A stretch of 64,000 nt of DNA from Eledone cirrhosa (Eukaryota; Mollusca; Cephalopoda; Octopoda; Eledonidae): contig OZ024744.1 of assembly GCA_964016885.1 (NCBI GenBank), forward strand, positions 68,893,778-68,957,777, written 5' to 3'. Below are positions 44,166 to 54,116 of the stretch, piece after piece; the stretch's first letter is position 1, and every line of letters starts with the position of its first letter. The translations under genes and the position numbers were made by a program. The notes below the pieces were generated by a model that had not been told where the DNA came from, did no database searches, and saw nothing but the letters and a program-made list of their open reading frames with translations.

Positions 44166-46188
44166 CTATGTTGGGTCATGGTTAGTGTGTGGCCCTCGGC
44201 TGAATGTTTGTGCAGAGAAGGTGTTCAACCTGGTGTGACTACAATTGATAATTATGTCCGACCGATAGTTTATGGCAGATTTTAATTTAATTATCACAGC
44301 CGCCTCGGCCAGGCCTAACCTGCAGTGGTTTCTGTCACTGGGGAGTTGGGCCACGCGTCTTTTGACTGACCATATGATCTGGAATTCGATGTTCCTGACC
44401 TTGAGGTCCCAGATCAAATCGGCCAGTCTAGTTTGGGATCGTTTCAGCCTATGTTTAAAGGAGCTTCTATGGTTATACCAGCACACCTTAAAGGTAGTGG
44501 AGGTCGCACCTATATATGAGTACTCTTTATTGCCAGATGTGATGTCACACCGGTAAATAATGTTTGTAACGAGGCATTCCCCGTTTAGTGGGCATTCTAC
44601 CCGTTTTTTGCTGTTGCAGTTGGGGGTTACCGGTGTGGTGCACGATGTCGGTTGGTGGCATGCTGTGTGGAGCTGGCATGTGGGTTGTTGTGTTGTATTG
44701 TGTATGTGGTTTCGTTCTGGGTTGTGGTAGTGGTTTGTTGTGGGGCAACCATGTGTTTGCGTATTTTTGTCCTATTAATGTGTGCTATTGTGTGGCCTAG
44801 ATTTGGTGCTGTGGAGAAAGAGAATTTTACAGTGTGTCTATTGAAGAGCTTGTGGTATTTATGTGTGTGTGGAAAGGATTGTTCAAGAGCCCTGAAGAAG
44901 GTTCCCGGTATATTGGTGGCAACGTTATAGAATACCATGTGACAAGTCTACTTCGGGCTTTACGGTGTTTAGTTAGGTTTTTGTGGTTAGTTTGTTGTGT
45001 GAGTGCGTTTCGGTCAGGCGTATATGTCATAGGGGTACCTAGTAATCTATTGGCGTTATGTCACTTGTCTCTATTACTGCGTAAACGTGTACAATAATCA
45101 GAGTCCTTATTGGGGTTGGAGAGTATAGCTTTATCTCCTTGGCAGTTGTGTGTAATGCTTCCTGCCCTGCCAGCTAAAGAGGGTTTTAGGTTATTAATTG
45201 TTCTAGGTGTGGTGACCTCTTCTATGTTCGTTTCTAAGGATCTGATTGTGTTTAGCGGCGTTACGGTTCTAGTTGGGTCATTGTAAGAAATCTTCTCAAT
45301 GTACCCAGCCTTTTCAAGTGTGGAGTTGTAGTATTCCACGTGCTGGTTGAAGATAGTTCTGTTAGCCGACAGGGTGGACACTCTATAGGAAACGCTTTTA
45401 ACTATTGAGTTAATTATGCTCCTAGGGTGGTTGGAGTGTCTGTTGACATATTTAAGATTTTCATTAGATTTGTGGTATGGACGGAAGAGACCTGTGTCTA
45501 ATTCCAGAGTAACATCTAAAAAGTTTACTGTCCTACTGTTAGGTTCAATTTCTACCGCTAATCCCTGGGTCTTAAAGATATATCTAAGTCGTTTGTGTAG
45601 TCTATCTAATTGGCTATTATTGAGTCCACGGGTCATTAGTAGGGTATCGTCACGCTATAAGCCACCGCCCAAAGAGGGGATCTCGTCTGTTAATATATTT
45701 AGGAGGTATAGGCCTACTATATCTGTAATGTCGAAGCTATCTGGTCTATTCTGTCGTTCCCACAATTTACCGTCAAATTCTAGTAAAGTTTTCCTAGCTA
45801 CTAGTATGATGTCCACTTCTTTTCTAGTGAGGCTTGATCTGTTCATGGCTGAGATCATTGCCTTGTTAAGGATGACTGGGGATATAGTGGCGTAGTAGTT
45901 CGTAATGTCCATTTGGACTAATCGAACATTCGACTTAGTTTCAATGCGGCAAAACCAGTCGATTACCTCTTTCGTACATGACCAGAGGCTGAGTTTAGTT
46001 CTATTTCTAAGTTCTGGTATAATCCCGTCAATGATAGATTTGCTTAGTCTACCTAGGTCTGATTTAGAGGGGGCTATGAGTCTGACCAGTAGTTTTGACT
46101 GAAAGTCTAGGTTATGGCCTTTAATAGATAGCCTCGGTGTCCTAGGGTTGTAGGGTTGAGTCCTGTCATCTATACTCAGTTCGGTCAT
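44166..46188 (-). pseudogene. PLE number 2 RT and GIY-YIG polyprotein
   Basis: RT from 46188: NLDFQSKLLVRLIAPSKSDLGRLSK, VRLVQMDITNYYATISP (first catalytic Asp region), KLWERQNRPDSFDIT, then GGGL-stop-RDD, where TAG (45655-45657) replaces the Tyr of the YRDD box. The frame continues through NSRTVNFLDVTLELDTGLFRPYHK to 45061. The linker FYNVATNIPGTFFRALEQSFP and KFSFSTAPNLGH lies at 44938-44740. The nuclease (about 44620-44300) reads CPLNGECLVTNIIYRCD, YSYIGATSTTFKVCWYNH; the Arg expected after FK is Cys. So both catalytic centres are hit. The RT 5' end at 46188 is close to where fingers begin in PLEs. Confidence 0.88.
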
Positions 46189-46264
46189 TATTGTTTTCGC
46201 CTGTTTGTTTATGTGCGCTAGGTTTTCCCGTGTTCATGTTTTGTATATTTTAGCTATTTTTCCC

Positions 46265-47189
46265 CGTGTTTACCCCGTGTTCCCTATGTTACTTTTTAAC
46301 CTGTAACCCATCGTAAAATTCGATCCTGTATATTTTTTGTCGCACACAACACCTCCAACGCCACCACAAGGCATATCTCCATACTTCAACAATCATTAAC
46401 ATCATTAACATCACCAACACATATCTTCCCCCCTCCTAAACAACGCAAGTGTGTGTGTCTGTGTGTAAGTATATTTATATGTACAACGCCATCTCCATTG
46501 GCTCTCCCCCTCTCTCTATGTACAACGCCATCTCCACAGGCTCCCCCCTCTCTATACACATATATATACACATGTGTATGTATACAACGTTTTTGTCAGA
46601 CTAAATGTGTCTATGTATGTATCTCCTAATTGTATTTGACACCACCAACACAGCCACCACACCACCATAAACACCATTACCACAAACAACAACACCACAC
46701 CCACACCACACAATAATCAGCCACAAATATACTCCAATCTGTCTACCGAAAATCCACCCCTCCCCCACACCACAGCCCATCTCAGCCTGCGACCCTCACC
46801 AACATCTTATCATCACATCCACCCCCACACGCACTACAGGCGAAAACATCTCTATGATCTATTCCACCAATCAAAACAATCTTTATTGACCAACATATGA
46901 ACTTCTGACTTTACCATATAGCATGTATTCATTTTCTACTATCACTTTAAGGGCTCCGTCGAGCTGTAGATTACAGAGTCGGGTAAGATCGATACAGGTC
47001 GAACCTTGATCTGATCAGTGGCGAAACGCGCGTGACCAACCAATATATGTAACGAAGGAGTAACCAATCGTCCTTGTTATCTTTTCAATATAATACACTC
47101 TGTGTAGCTCTACACCTCAACACAGAAGTGAACCTAAACACCGAGTGCTCACCCGGGTGAACCTGCAGTAACTCCAAGTTACACTCCCT

Positions 47190-47195
<6 letters not shown>
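46265..47195 (+). repeat. PLE 2 inverted terminal repeat, right copy
   Basis: Complement of the left repeat. A decayed hammerhead lies at 46951-47046 (GAAA-CGCGCGT retained; the residue before ACC is G in place of H, and the CTGANGA core is mutated). The terminal piece 47110-47195 (gagtgctcacccgggtga) recurs at 59600-59662 and, more diverged, at 60258-60345. Confidence 0.8.
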
Positions 47196-47242
<47 letters not shown>

Positions 47243-47541
47243 TTCAAAATATTAACAAATGAAGATATTCACATAATCAAAATATATGCTTTACTATATA
47301 TATTTCGAAGGTACTGTGTTTTTTTTTACCAGTACGTCCTCGTCAGATAAAATATCTGATTTGATATATGACATATCATGATATTTCAAATCCAGTATTG
47401 GCAGTGTTATATATATATATATATATATACGATATCGTAAATATACGTATCGTAAATATTCTCTAAATACTTGTTGAGTGCTTTTATATCAGTTATAAAT
47501 ATTTACTCGTTGTTAACCCAACAATTTAAATAAAACTTTGC

Positions 47542-47585
<44 letters not shown>

Positions 47586-47600
47586 AATAAACAACATAAG
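47196..47600. repeat. AT tracts and PLE-type repeat fragment
   Basis: (AT)n at 47193-47236 and 47410-47430, hammerhead H6 at 47289-47352, and a segment 47485-47545 (tatatcagttataaatattt to ataaaac) that recurs in direct orientation at 49640-49700. Confidence 0.65.
47289..47352 (-). ncRNA. Hammerhead ribozyme-like motif H6 (type I)
   Basis: Minus strand: CTGACGA (47346-47340), GAAA (47306-47303). Helix I six pairs TTTTAT/GTAAAG including two G-U. Helix II GGACGTACTG with CAGTACCTTC (G-C foot, one G-U, one C-C mismatch). Helix III ATA/TAT with a 2-nt loop. The cleavage residue is A. One of the best-formed candidates in the window. Confidence 0.72.
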
Positions 47601-47790
47601 ATCATTATTTCATTTACCAGTCGTTTACCTGACGACTGAAAGCAAATAAATCTGCTTTCAGTCGTCAGAATGAAAAAATGCAGGTGTTTTTTTTTTAGTG
47701 TGGATTTGAAAAACAAAAATATTAGAAATATGACAGTGAGGTTAAAGGAAGAAGAAAAAAAGATAATAAATATAAAAGTATATAAACACA
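47560..47790 (-). repeat. Inverted mate of 50280-50500 with broken hammerhead
   Basis: Reverse complement of the segment carrying H9. CTGACGA and both helix II arms are present on the minus strand, but an insertion of about 14 nt separates helix II from a damaged GAAA core. A (CA)n tract of about 80 bp follows at 47790-47872, then TA repeats to 48003. Confidence 0.7.
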
Positions 47791-47796
47791 CACACA

Positions 47797-47878
<82 letters not shown>

Positions 47879-47953
47879 TATATATATGTATATATATGTA
47901 TATATATTTATAAATATATATATATATACATACACATAAATACACAAATACAC

Positions 47954-48003
<50 letters not shown>

Positions 48004-48009
<6 letters not shown>

Positions 48010-48376
48010 AATTAAGATTCTCTAGAAAGGCCGGAGGATAGGTAAATATTGCTGATGAGATGTAACAACATCGAAACTAGTCCAATATTCCTGTCTGGCT
48101 TTCTGGAGAATAGAGGAAAGGTGTTTCCTCGAAAACCAGTATGACTCTAAAAACCGGTTTGTCTGTGTGTTTACATACAGAATAGCTGAACACTCACAGT
48201 AAAGTGTCCAGTGAAAAACTCGGTACATCTACATATGTACACGTGTGTGTATTCATATGCATACTAGTATTTCAGTATACATATGTGGATGTACATTTTT
48301 AACTTAATTGTTTAAGCGTCAGTCATACAACAGTGAGTTACAAACGAAACGAAATTTAATTTCGTTTCGTTATTTG

Positions 48377-48417
<41 letters not shown>
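48004..48417. other. Spacer, no gene
   Basis: No coding segment. A small hairpin of aaacgaaacgaaatt / aatttcgtttcgtt lies at 48341-48372, followed by an AT tract 48380-48420. Confidence 0.5.
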
Positions 48418-48421
<4 letters not shown>

Positions 48422-48461
48422 GATATTAAACAAATGGAAACTATATTTATAAAACCATATT

Positions 48462-48527
48462 TATTTCATTATACATATTTCGGGGATACCATATTAAAAA
48501 TATGGCATGCCTTCTTCAGATAAAATA
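48462..48527 (-). ncRNA. Hammerhead ribozyme-like motif H7 (type I)
   Basis: Minus strand: CTGAAGA (48519-48513), GAAA (48481-48478). Helix I eight pairs TATTTTAT/ATGAAATA with one G-U. Helix II long, with A-C at its foot and a C-C mismatch, then CCATATT/AATATGG. Helix III ATA/TAT with loop TG. The cleavage residue is A. Confidence 0.72.
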
Positions 48528-49502
48528 CAATATATAAACATTTTATAAATAATTTTGACGTACCATAAATATAACACAAAGAAAAAAATTTTTTTCTGTG
48601 AAACAAGAAATTACAGAGTTGATCACATAAAATCATGGGTATGTCTATAGTGTCAACTAGAACTTGAGATGACCTTCTCTTTTTCTCTTTCTTTCCTTTT
48701 CCGGAAAATGCATATGCATGTGTATATATATTTCCGTATTTTTTGAAGTTTTATCTCATTTTTGGTACATCGACCTCAGAATTTTTAAACTAAACATATG
48801 GTCATTGTTGAGCAAAATTATTTTCACACATTATATATCTATGTCTCATTCATGAATATTGATATTTACATTATATTACCCAATTCATATGAATTGATAA
48901 TTCAAATTGATAGGACATAACGTAAAGATGTAAATCTATCATCCCTCTCTCTAGATATAGCTCTTTCTTCTCCTCCCTCTTTATATATGATGAAATCTAT
49001 GTATCGGTTGTTTTAACTTTGCCTCTCGAGTTTCTCTCTTGTTTCTCTCTCATTTCTCTCCTATTTCTCTCACCTCCCCATATATAATTATTATTATTTG
49101 GGCTACCTCTATTCTCCCCCCCCCCACTTCTATCTTTCTCTCTCTCTGTTTTCTCTTCATTTCTTATTTTCTCTCCGCCCCCTCCCCAACTGTCCTTAAC
49201 ACTATAACTAAATAATTACAGTACACCCTCCCTCCTAAATCTCTCAATTTGTATGATGAACTATTATTATTCATCTGTTGCCTCAGCTGCTTCTCTTTTT
49301 TCACCCTATTTCTCTCTCCCCTATCTCTCTCTATTTCTCTCTATTTTTCTTTACATACATTTCTTCTTTTTCTCTGTCTTTCTTTTTAACTGTGCTTAAC
49401 ACTAAATATTTGTAAACATCTCACTACCAAACCAGCTTTTTACATAACGGTTGGTCAATATTTATGGTACGTCAAAATTATTTATAAAATGTTTATATAT
49501 TG

Positions 49503-49568
49503 TATTTTATCTGAAGAAGGCATGCCATATTTTTAATATGGCATCCCCGAAATATGTATAATGAAATA
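49503..49568 (+). ncRNA. Hammerhead ribozyme-like motif H8 (type I)
   Basis: The plus-strand mate of H7: helix I TATTTTAT (49503-49510) with ATGAAATA (49561-49568), core CTGAAGA 49511-49517, GAAA 49549-49552, helix III ATA/TAT, cleavage after A49560. All core positions match H7. Confidence 0.72.
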
Positions 49569-49756
49569 AATATGGTTTTATAAATATAGTTTCCATTTGT
49601 TTAATATCGTATATCTACTCCAAAACTTGTCGAGTGCTTTATATCAGTTATAAAATATTTACTTGTTGTAACCCAACAATTTTATATAAAACTTTTGCAT
49701 ATATATATATATATATACATATATACACACATACATATATATATATACATATACAT

Positions 49757-50088
49757 ATATATACATAATTATAAAAATAAATAAATAAAGATAAATAAAC
49801 GAATATAATGCATATACTAAAGTAAGCAGTCAAATGACCTTACACGGACAAAATACATATATATGAAATCAAAATAATAAATAAATAAAAGTAAAATATA
49901 AAGTCAAATATAAAAAAAATTTTATAATTTTTATATTTGACTTTATATTTTACGTTTATATGTTTATTATTTTGATTTCATATATATGTATTTTGTCTGT
50001 AAGGTCATATGACTGCTTACTTTAGTATAGGCATTATATTCGTTTATTTATCTTTATTTATTTATTTTTATAATTATGTATATAATAT
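49757..50088. mobile_element. Near-perfect 330-bp palindrome
   Basis: The arms meet near 49922 and match to about 165 bp each (for example gaaatcaaaataataaa and its complement; gcagtcaaatgacctta and its complement). Arm differences are few. TA repeats extend on both sides, to 50215 on the right. Confidence 0.85.
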
Positions 50089-50139
50089 GTATATACATAT
50101 ATATATATATATCTATATGTGTATATATGTATATCTATA

Positions 50140-50216
<77 letters not shown>

Positions 50217-50279
50217 GTGTTTTTGTGTATTTATGTGTATGTATATATATATATATATGTGTGTGTATATATATGTGTG

Positions 50280-50500
50280 TGTGTGTTTATATACTTTTCT
50301 ATTTATTATCTTTTTCTACTTCTTCCTTCAGCCTCACTGTCATATTTCTAATATTTTTGATTTTCAAATCCACATCCAATAAAAACACCAGGATTTTTTC
50401 ATTCTGACGAACGAAAGCAGATTTATTTGCTTTCAAGAAACCAGTGGTAAATGAAATAATCATCTTATGTTGTTTATTACATAAATAAGCTCTGTAACCT
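50280..50500 (+). repeat. PLE-type terminal repeat segment with intact H9
   Basis: Inverted copy of 47560-47790. Reads ctcactgtcatatttc through the hammerhead to catcttatgttgtttattac. Confidence 0.75.
50397..50456 (+). ncRNA. Hammerhead ribozyme-like motif H9 (type I)
   Basis: Core CTGACGA 50404-50410 and GAAA 50437-50440. Helix I TTTCATT/AATGAAA (7 bp, extendable). Helix II GAAAGCA/TGCTTTC with two unpaired positions at its foot. Helix III ACC/GGT with a 3-nt loop. Cleavage after A50449. Helix I is the longest perfect one in the set. Confidence 0.7.
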
Positions 50501-50546
50501 ACAAAGAGCACTCTTTTTTCCTGGACCTTTCCGACGGAATTACTTC

Positions 50547-50731
<185 letters not shown>

Positions 50732-50732
50732 T

Positions 50733-52240
50733 TGTAAGGTTTTTGATATGAAATCGTGTGTTACAATCAATATTGTTATATTTTGGAAGGGTCAATTTGT
50801 TATAATATATTTCTGGCAATATTATAACATGACCCTCTCCAAGTGCCCCAATAATCACAGGCATAAATCTGAAGGTGTAATCAGGGTGGAGTATCTGCAG
50901 ATTTCTCATTAGTTCTGCATAAATATTCTCCTTTTCGCTAATCTTTGATATTATATTGGCATCTGCTGGGCAGCTAACTTCCACTACTATGCATGCCTTC
51001 TTTTCCCTGTCCCATATCATAATATCTGGTCTCTTATGTCTGCATTTTATTGGGGTTTTTACTGGAACATTCCACCAGTACTCTTTCCTATTATGTATAT
51101 GGATGTCTTCCACATTGCTGTAGCTTTTAATGTGTTTATTATCGGGGCTATCTTTTCTACGGATTGCATTGTACAGTGTTTGGGCCACTACATCATGCCT
51201 CATAGGTAGATAGTACCGTGATGACATCCTTGAACAGCTACTTATGACATGGGTGACATCTTCGATGTTAATTCTGCAGAGTCTGCACTTGTTATCACAT
51301 CTAGGTGTTTAGCCTGCATCCCTATCTCTTTTGTGAATACGTTATTTCGTGTTGATTTCCCGTTCTTGGATTGCAAAAGCGTATCCTTCAAAGGTTGTTG
51401 TTCTAAGATAGACTACTTTCCTTATCTATATTACTCTCAGTCTGGGGCTTTCTGGCAACATATCGATGCATGAATTTTTGCTGATAAGCATGTAGTTTTC
51501 ATCCGCGGTACTGCTGGGCAACTTCCCAGGTCAAGATTTTTCTTCATCCAATCCATGTTCAATGCATAGAGTCTCACATTATCCACAAAGAAATTACGGG
51601 TTAAGTTCGTATTTCTGTCCTCCTGTGAGCCAATGATGTATCCTTCACATTTCTTGAGCAGAAAGGACAAGGGGTTTAATGACAGGATGAATAATATCAC
51701 AGAGAGACTGGCTCCCTGAAATATACCCCTGCGATATTATATTTTATCAGTGAAAATAGAGTCCTCCCTCTCTGTCTTTAACCCTAGGATTGTAGCTCAA
51801 GAAGAAGACAGCTTCTCTATGGCTCTGATAATAATGTCTGGGACTTTAGCAAGTCTGAGGGCCTTTATCATCCAAGAGTGGAGGACAGAATCAAATGCTT
51901 TCTTGTAGTCCAGCCAGACTGTAGCCATAGTCCTCCTAAGTTATCGCACCTCTGACATCGCAGTTTTGTTGATTAGGAGTTGTTCAGCACATCCCAAACC
52001 CCTTTCTTTCCAGCTGCTTGTTCATCTGTGATGATGTTATTATTTTCACAGTGATCTTGGAGGAATAGGTTCAGGCAGGCTGTATACATCTTATACATCA
52101 GGTTCTGGCATCCAATGGCTCGGTGGTTTTATGCCAAGTGGGTGTCTTTGTTCTTGGGGACCAGTAATGTTTGTGCTAATGTCAACCATTCTGGTATACG
52201 TGTGTGTATCTCCCTTAAGAACCTGTTGGTAGATTTCGGT
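50733..52240 (-). pseudogene. RLE-type LINE remnant, RT to endonuclease
   Basis: Minus-strand order: an RT finger region near 52200-52060, QLLINKTAMSE and VWLDYKKAFDSVLHSWMIKAL (about 51990-51860), GIFQGASLSVILFILSLNPL (about 51730-51660), FFVDN in the place of FxDD (about 51580), a CCHC knuckle KCRLC-x8-H-x4-C (about 51285-51230), then the nuclease with KRPDIMIWD (about 51015) and IVVEVSCPAD (about 50975) and MPVIIGALGEGHVIILPE. It has several stops and frameshifts. The family is the same superfamily as the 28.5-31.2 kb LINE but clearly more diverged. Confidence 0.82.
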
Positions 52241-52394
52241 AAGATACCTCCGATAGAATATCAGTTTTTTGTACCAGTTGATTGAACGTCTGAAAGTATA
52301 TACTTTCCTTATGCATATTAACACCTGAGCAGCCTAATTTGCATATTACATATATAAGGTTTCTTGGTGAGGAGGGTGACTTTGGACATCCTGC

Positions 52395-52856
52395 AGGACT
52401 AAAAACAAAACCTGTCAAAGGACAAAGGATCTCTTAAGTGTCAATGGCCATCCAAAATCACCGGGAGAGATGACCCCTTAGCCTTTGTCAAGGCAGAATT
52501 CTAGGAGAAGGAAAACTCTGATGGTATCCAATGGTGTTGACTTGTTCTTCTTTTTGGTAAATATCATCTTGGTTAAGAGAGTGGGACTGGCTTTGTGCAG
52601 TGCCTTTGCTCACTATAAAAGCTTCACGGTACAGGCATTGCTTTATATGTGGAGATCTCTCTGCACTTGTCGTCACATGGTACCATGGGCCCAGCACTAT
52701 GTGACAATAATTGTCACAAGTGTAGTGTTTGTACCACAGTTTTCATGTCGCAGGCTGGACTAAAAAGTCACACTCGTTCAGCGCATCGGTAGAGGTTCTC
52801 CTACATGGATATAAAGTAGTGGCCGTACTCGAAAATGAGTTGGCAGCCACCATGTA
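52395..52856 (+). mobile_element. Short RTE-derived element: 5' UTR joined to last zinc finger and 3' tail
   Basis: The first 250 bp (52438-52640) align with 54147-54385, the leader of the RTE LINE (shared ttctaggagaagg and ggcattgc marks). The last part encodes CSVCTTVFMSQAGLKSH with a stop at 52790, a C2H2 finger like the final one of the LINE, then the LINE 3' end (ggcagccaccatg). Coding middle is absent. It is either an internally deleted LINE copy or a SINE-like non-autonomous family. Confidence 0.68.
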
Positions 52857-52934
52857 TGTACGTATGTATGTATGTATGTATGTATGTATGTATGTATGTA
52901 TGTATGTATGTATGTATGTATGTATGTATGTATG
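52847..52934. repeat. (TATG)n at RTE-type 3' end
   Basis: About 21 units of TATG/GTAT start immediately after the shared 3' terminal sequence; the RTE LINE at 58382 ends the same way. Confidence 0.95.
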
Positions 52935-53667
52935 AGGGAGCTTATAGATAGGACAACACACCCTGTCTTTTCGTGGGGTAAGTTTTTAATTAATTTTTGT
53001 ATTCTGAAACATCAAAATACAACAATTTGTTGGTCACTGGGCTCGGGAATGTCACGACAGAAGTTTGTGGAAGTTACACAAATATTTTAGTATATTTTAG
53101 CAGAGCAATCCTTATTTATATTTTACATTTTACATTTACTTACATCTCAATATTAAATGGCTAAAATTCAAATTTTGCAAAGAGAAGAAAACGGTCAAAT
53201 GAACTAGATACATCTCACTGCCCCTCCCCGCCACCACAATAACGTCTACACTCTCTCCCCACCATCACATGTCATTACCCTATCTAGACTAAAGTCATCG
53301 ACCTGTTGTCAAACTCTCTACTCTCTGTTGAATGTGTATATATATATGTATGTATATGTGTGTATATACATCACTCAGTCAAATGACCAGATTTCAACCC
53401 CAACATCTACAACAACAACACCGGCACTAATGTTTACAGCAACAACAGCTTCTGAACTGAAATGAATATTTACAACAACAACAACAGCGGCATCAAAAGA
53501 TTTAAAAAAAAAAAAAAAAGAAAAAAAAAAAAACTCAAAATAACAAAACACACACACACACGCACACAACACAATAACAACATCAACTGCCACCACCACC
53601 ACCACCGCCACCACCGCCGCCATCACCATCACCAGCGACCTGGCCTTAAGAAAATAACTTTAATAAT
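52935..53667. other. Spacer with simple repeats, no gene
   Basis: No recognised coding segment. Low-complexity tracts include TA/TG (53335-53370), poly-A (53505-53533), CA (53548-53570) and CCACCG-type triplets (53590-53632). Confidence 0.55.
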
Positions 53668-53815
53668 AATTTTTCTGCTTTTGGCACGGATCCAGCGACT
53701 GGCCAGCGCATCACTGGTACTCTCTTTTGTTGACTCCATGGGGATGAAAGGCAAGGTTGACCTCGGCAGGATTTAAGCTCAGAGCGTGGAGAGCCATAAC
53801 TCTATGCTGTAAAGC
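53668..53815 (-). mobile_element. SINE, old and diverged
   Basis: Minus-strand body and part of the head: cttttggcac, actggtactct, atgaaaggcaaggtt and cataactctatgct are recognisable, with many substitutions. Confidence 0.75.
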
Positions 53816-53902
53816 AATTATAATAATACTGGACTGTAACTATACAAACTATTGAAAGTCAACAGTTGACATAATCTTGTAATCTTGTATCAGTAATGAC
53901 GG

Positions 53903-53904
<2 letters not shown>

Positions 53905-53954
<50 letters not shown>

Positions 53955-54107
53955 AAGTGAGTAGCGTGTGTGTGTTTGTTTGTATATATGAGTGTTACTG
54001 TGTGCGCGCGTACGTAAGCGTGTGTGTGCGCGCATATGTATGCGCGTGTGTGTATGTCGTACGTATAAGTGTCAATAAGTGAGTTTTTTTTTTTTTTTTT
54101 TTTTTTT
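53905..54107. repeat. TA/GT microsatellites and poly-T
   Basis: (TA)n and (GT)n to about 54065, then about 23 T ending at 54107. Confidence 0.9.
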
Positions 54108-54116
54108 GCGCGCAGG

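Larger units (their letters stand above)
48418..49613. mobile_element. 1.2-kb element with about 155-bp inverted ends, each a hammerhead
   Basis: Left arm 48418-48580 and right arm 49455-49613 are reverse complements with very few differences. H7 (minus) and H8 (plus) occupy equivalent positions. The 870-bp interior is pyrimidine-rich and non-coding. It looks like a non-autonomous element built from a pair of PLE-type terminal repeats in inverted orientation. Confidence 0.75.
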
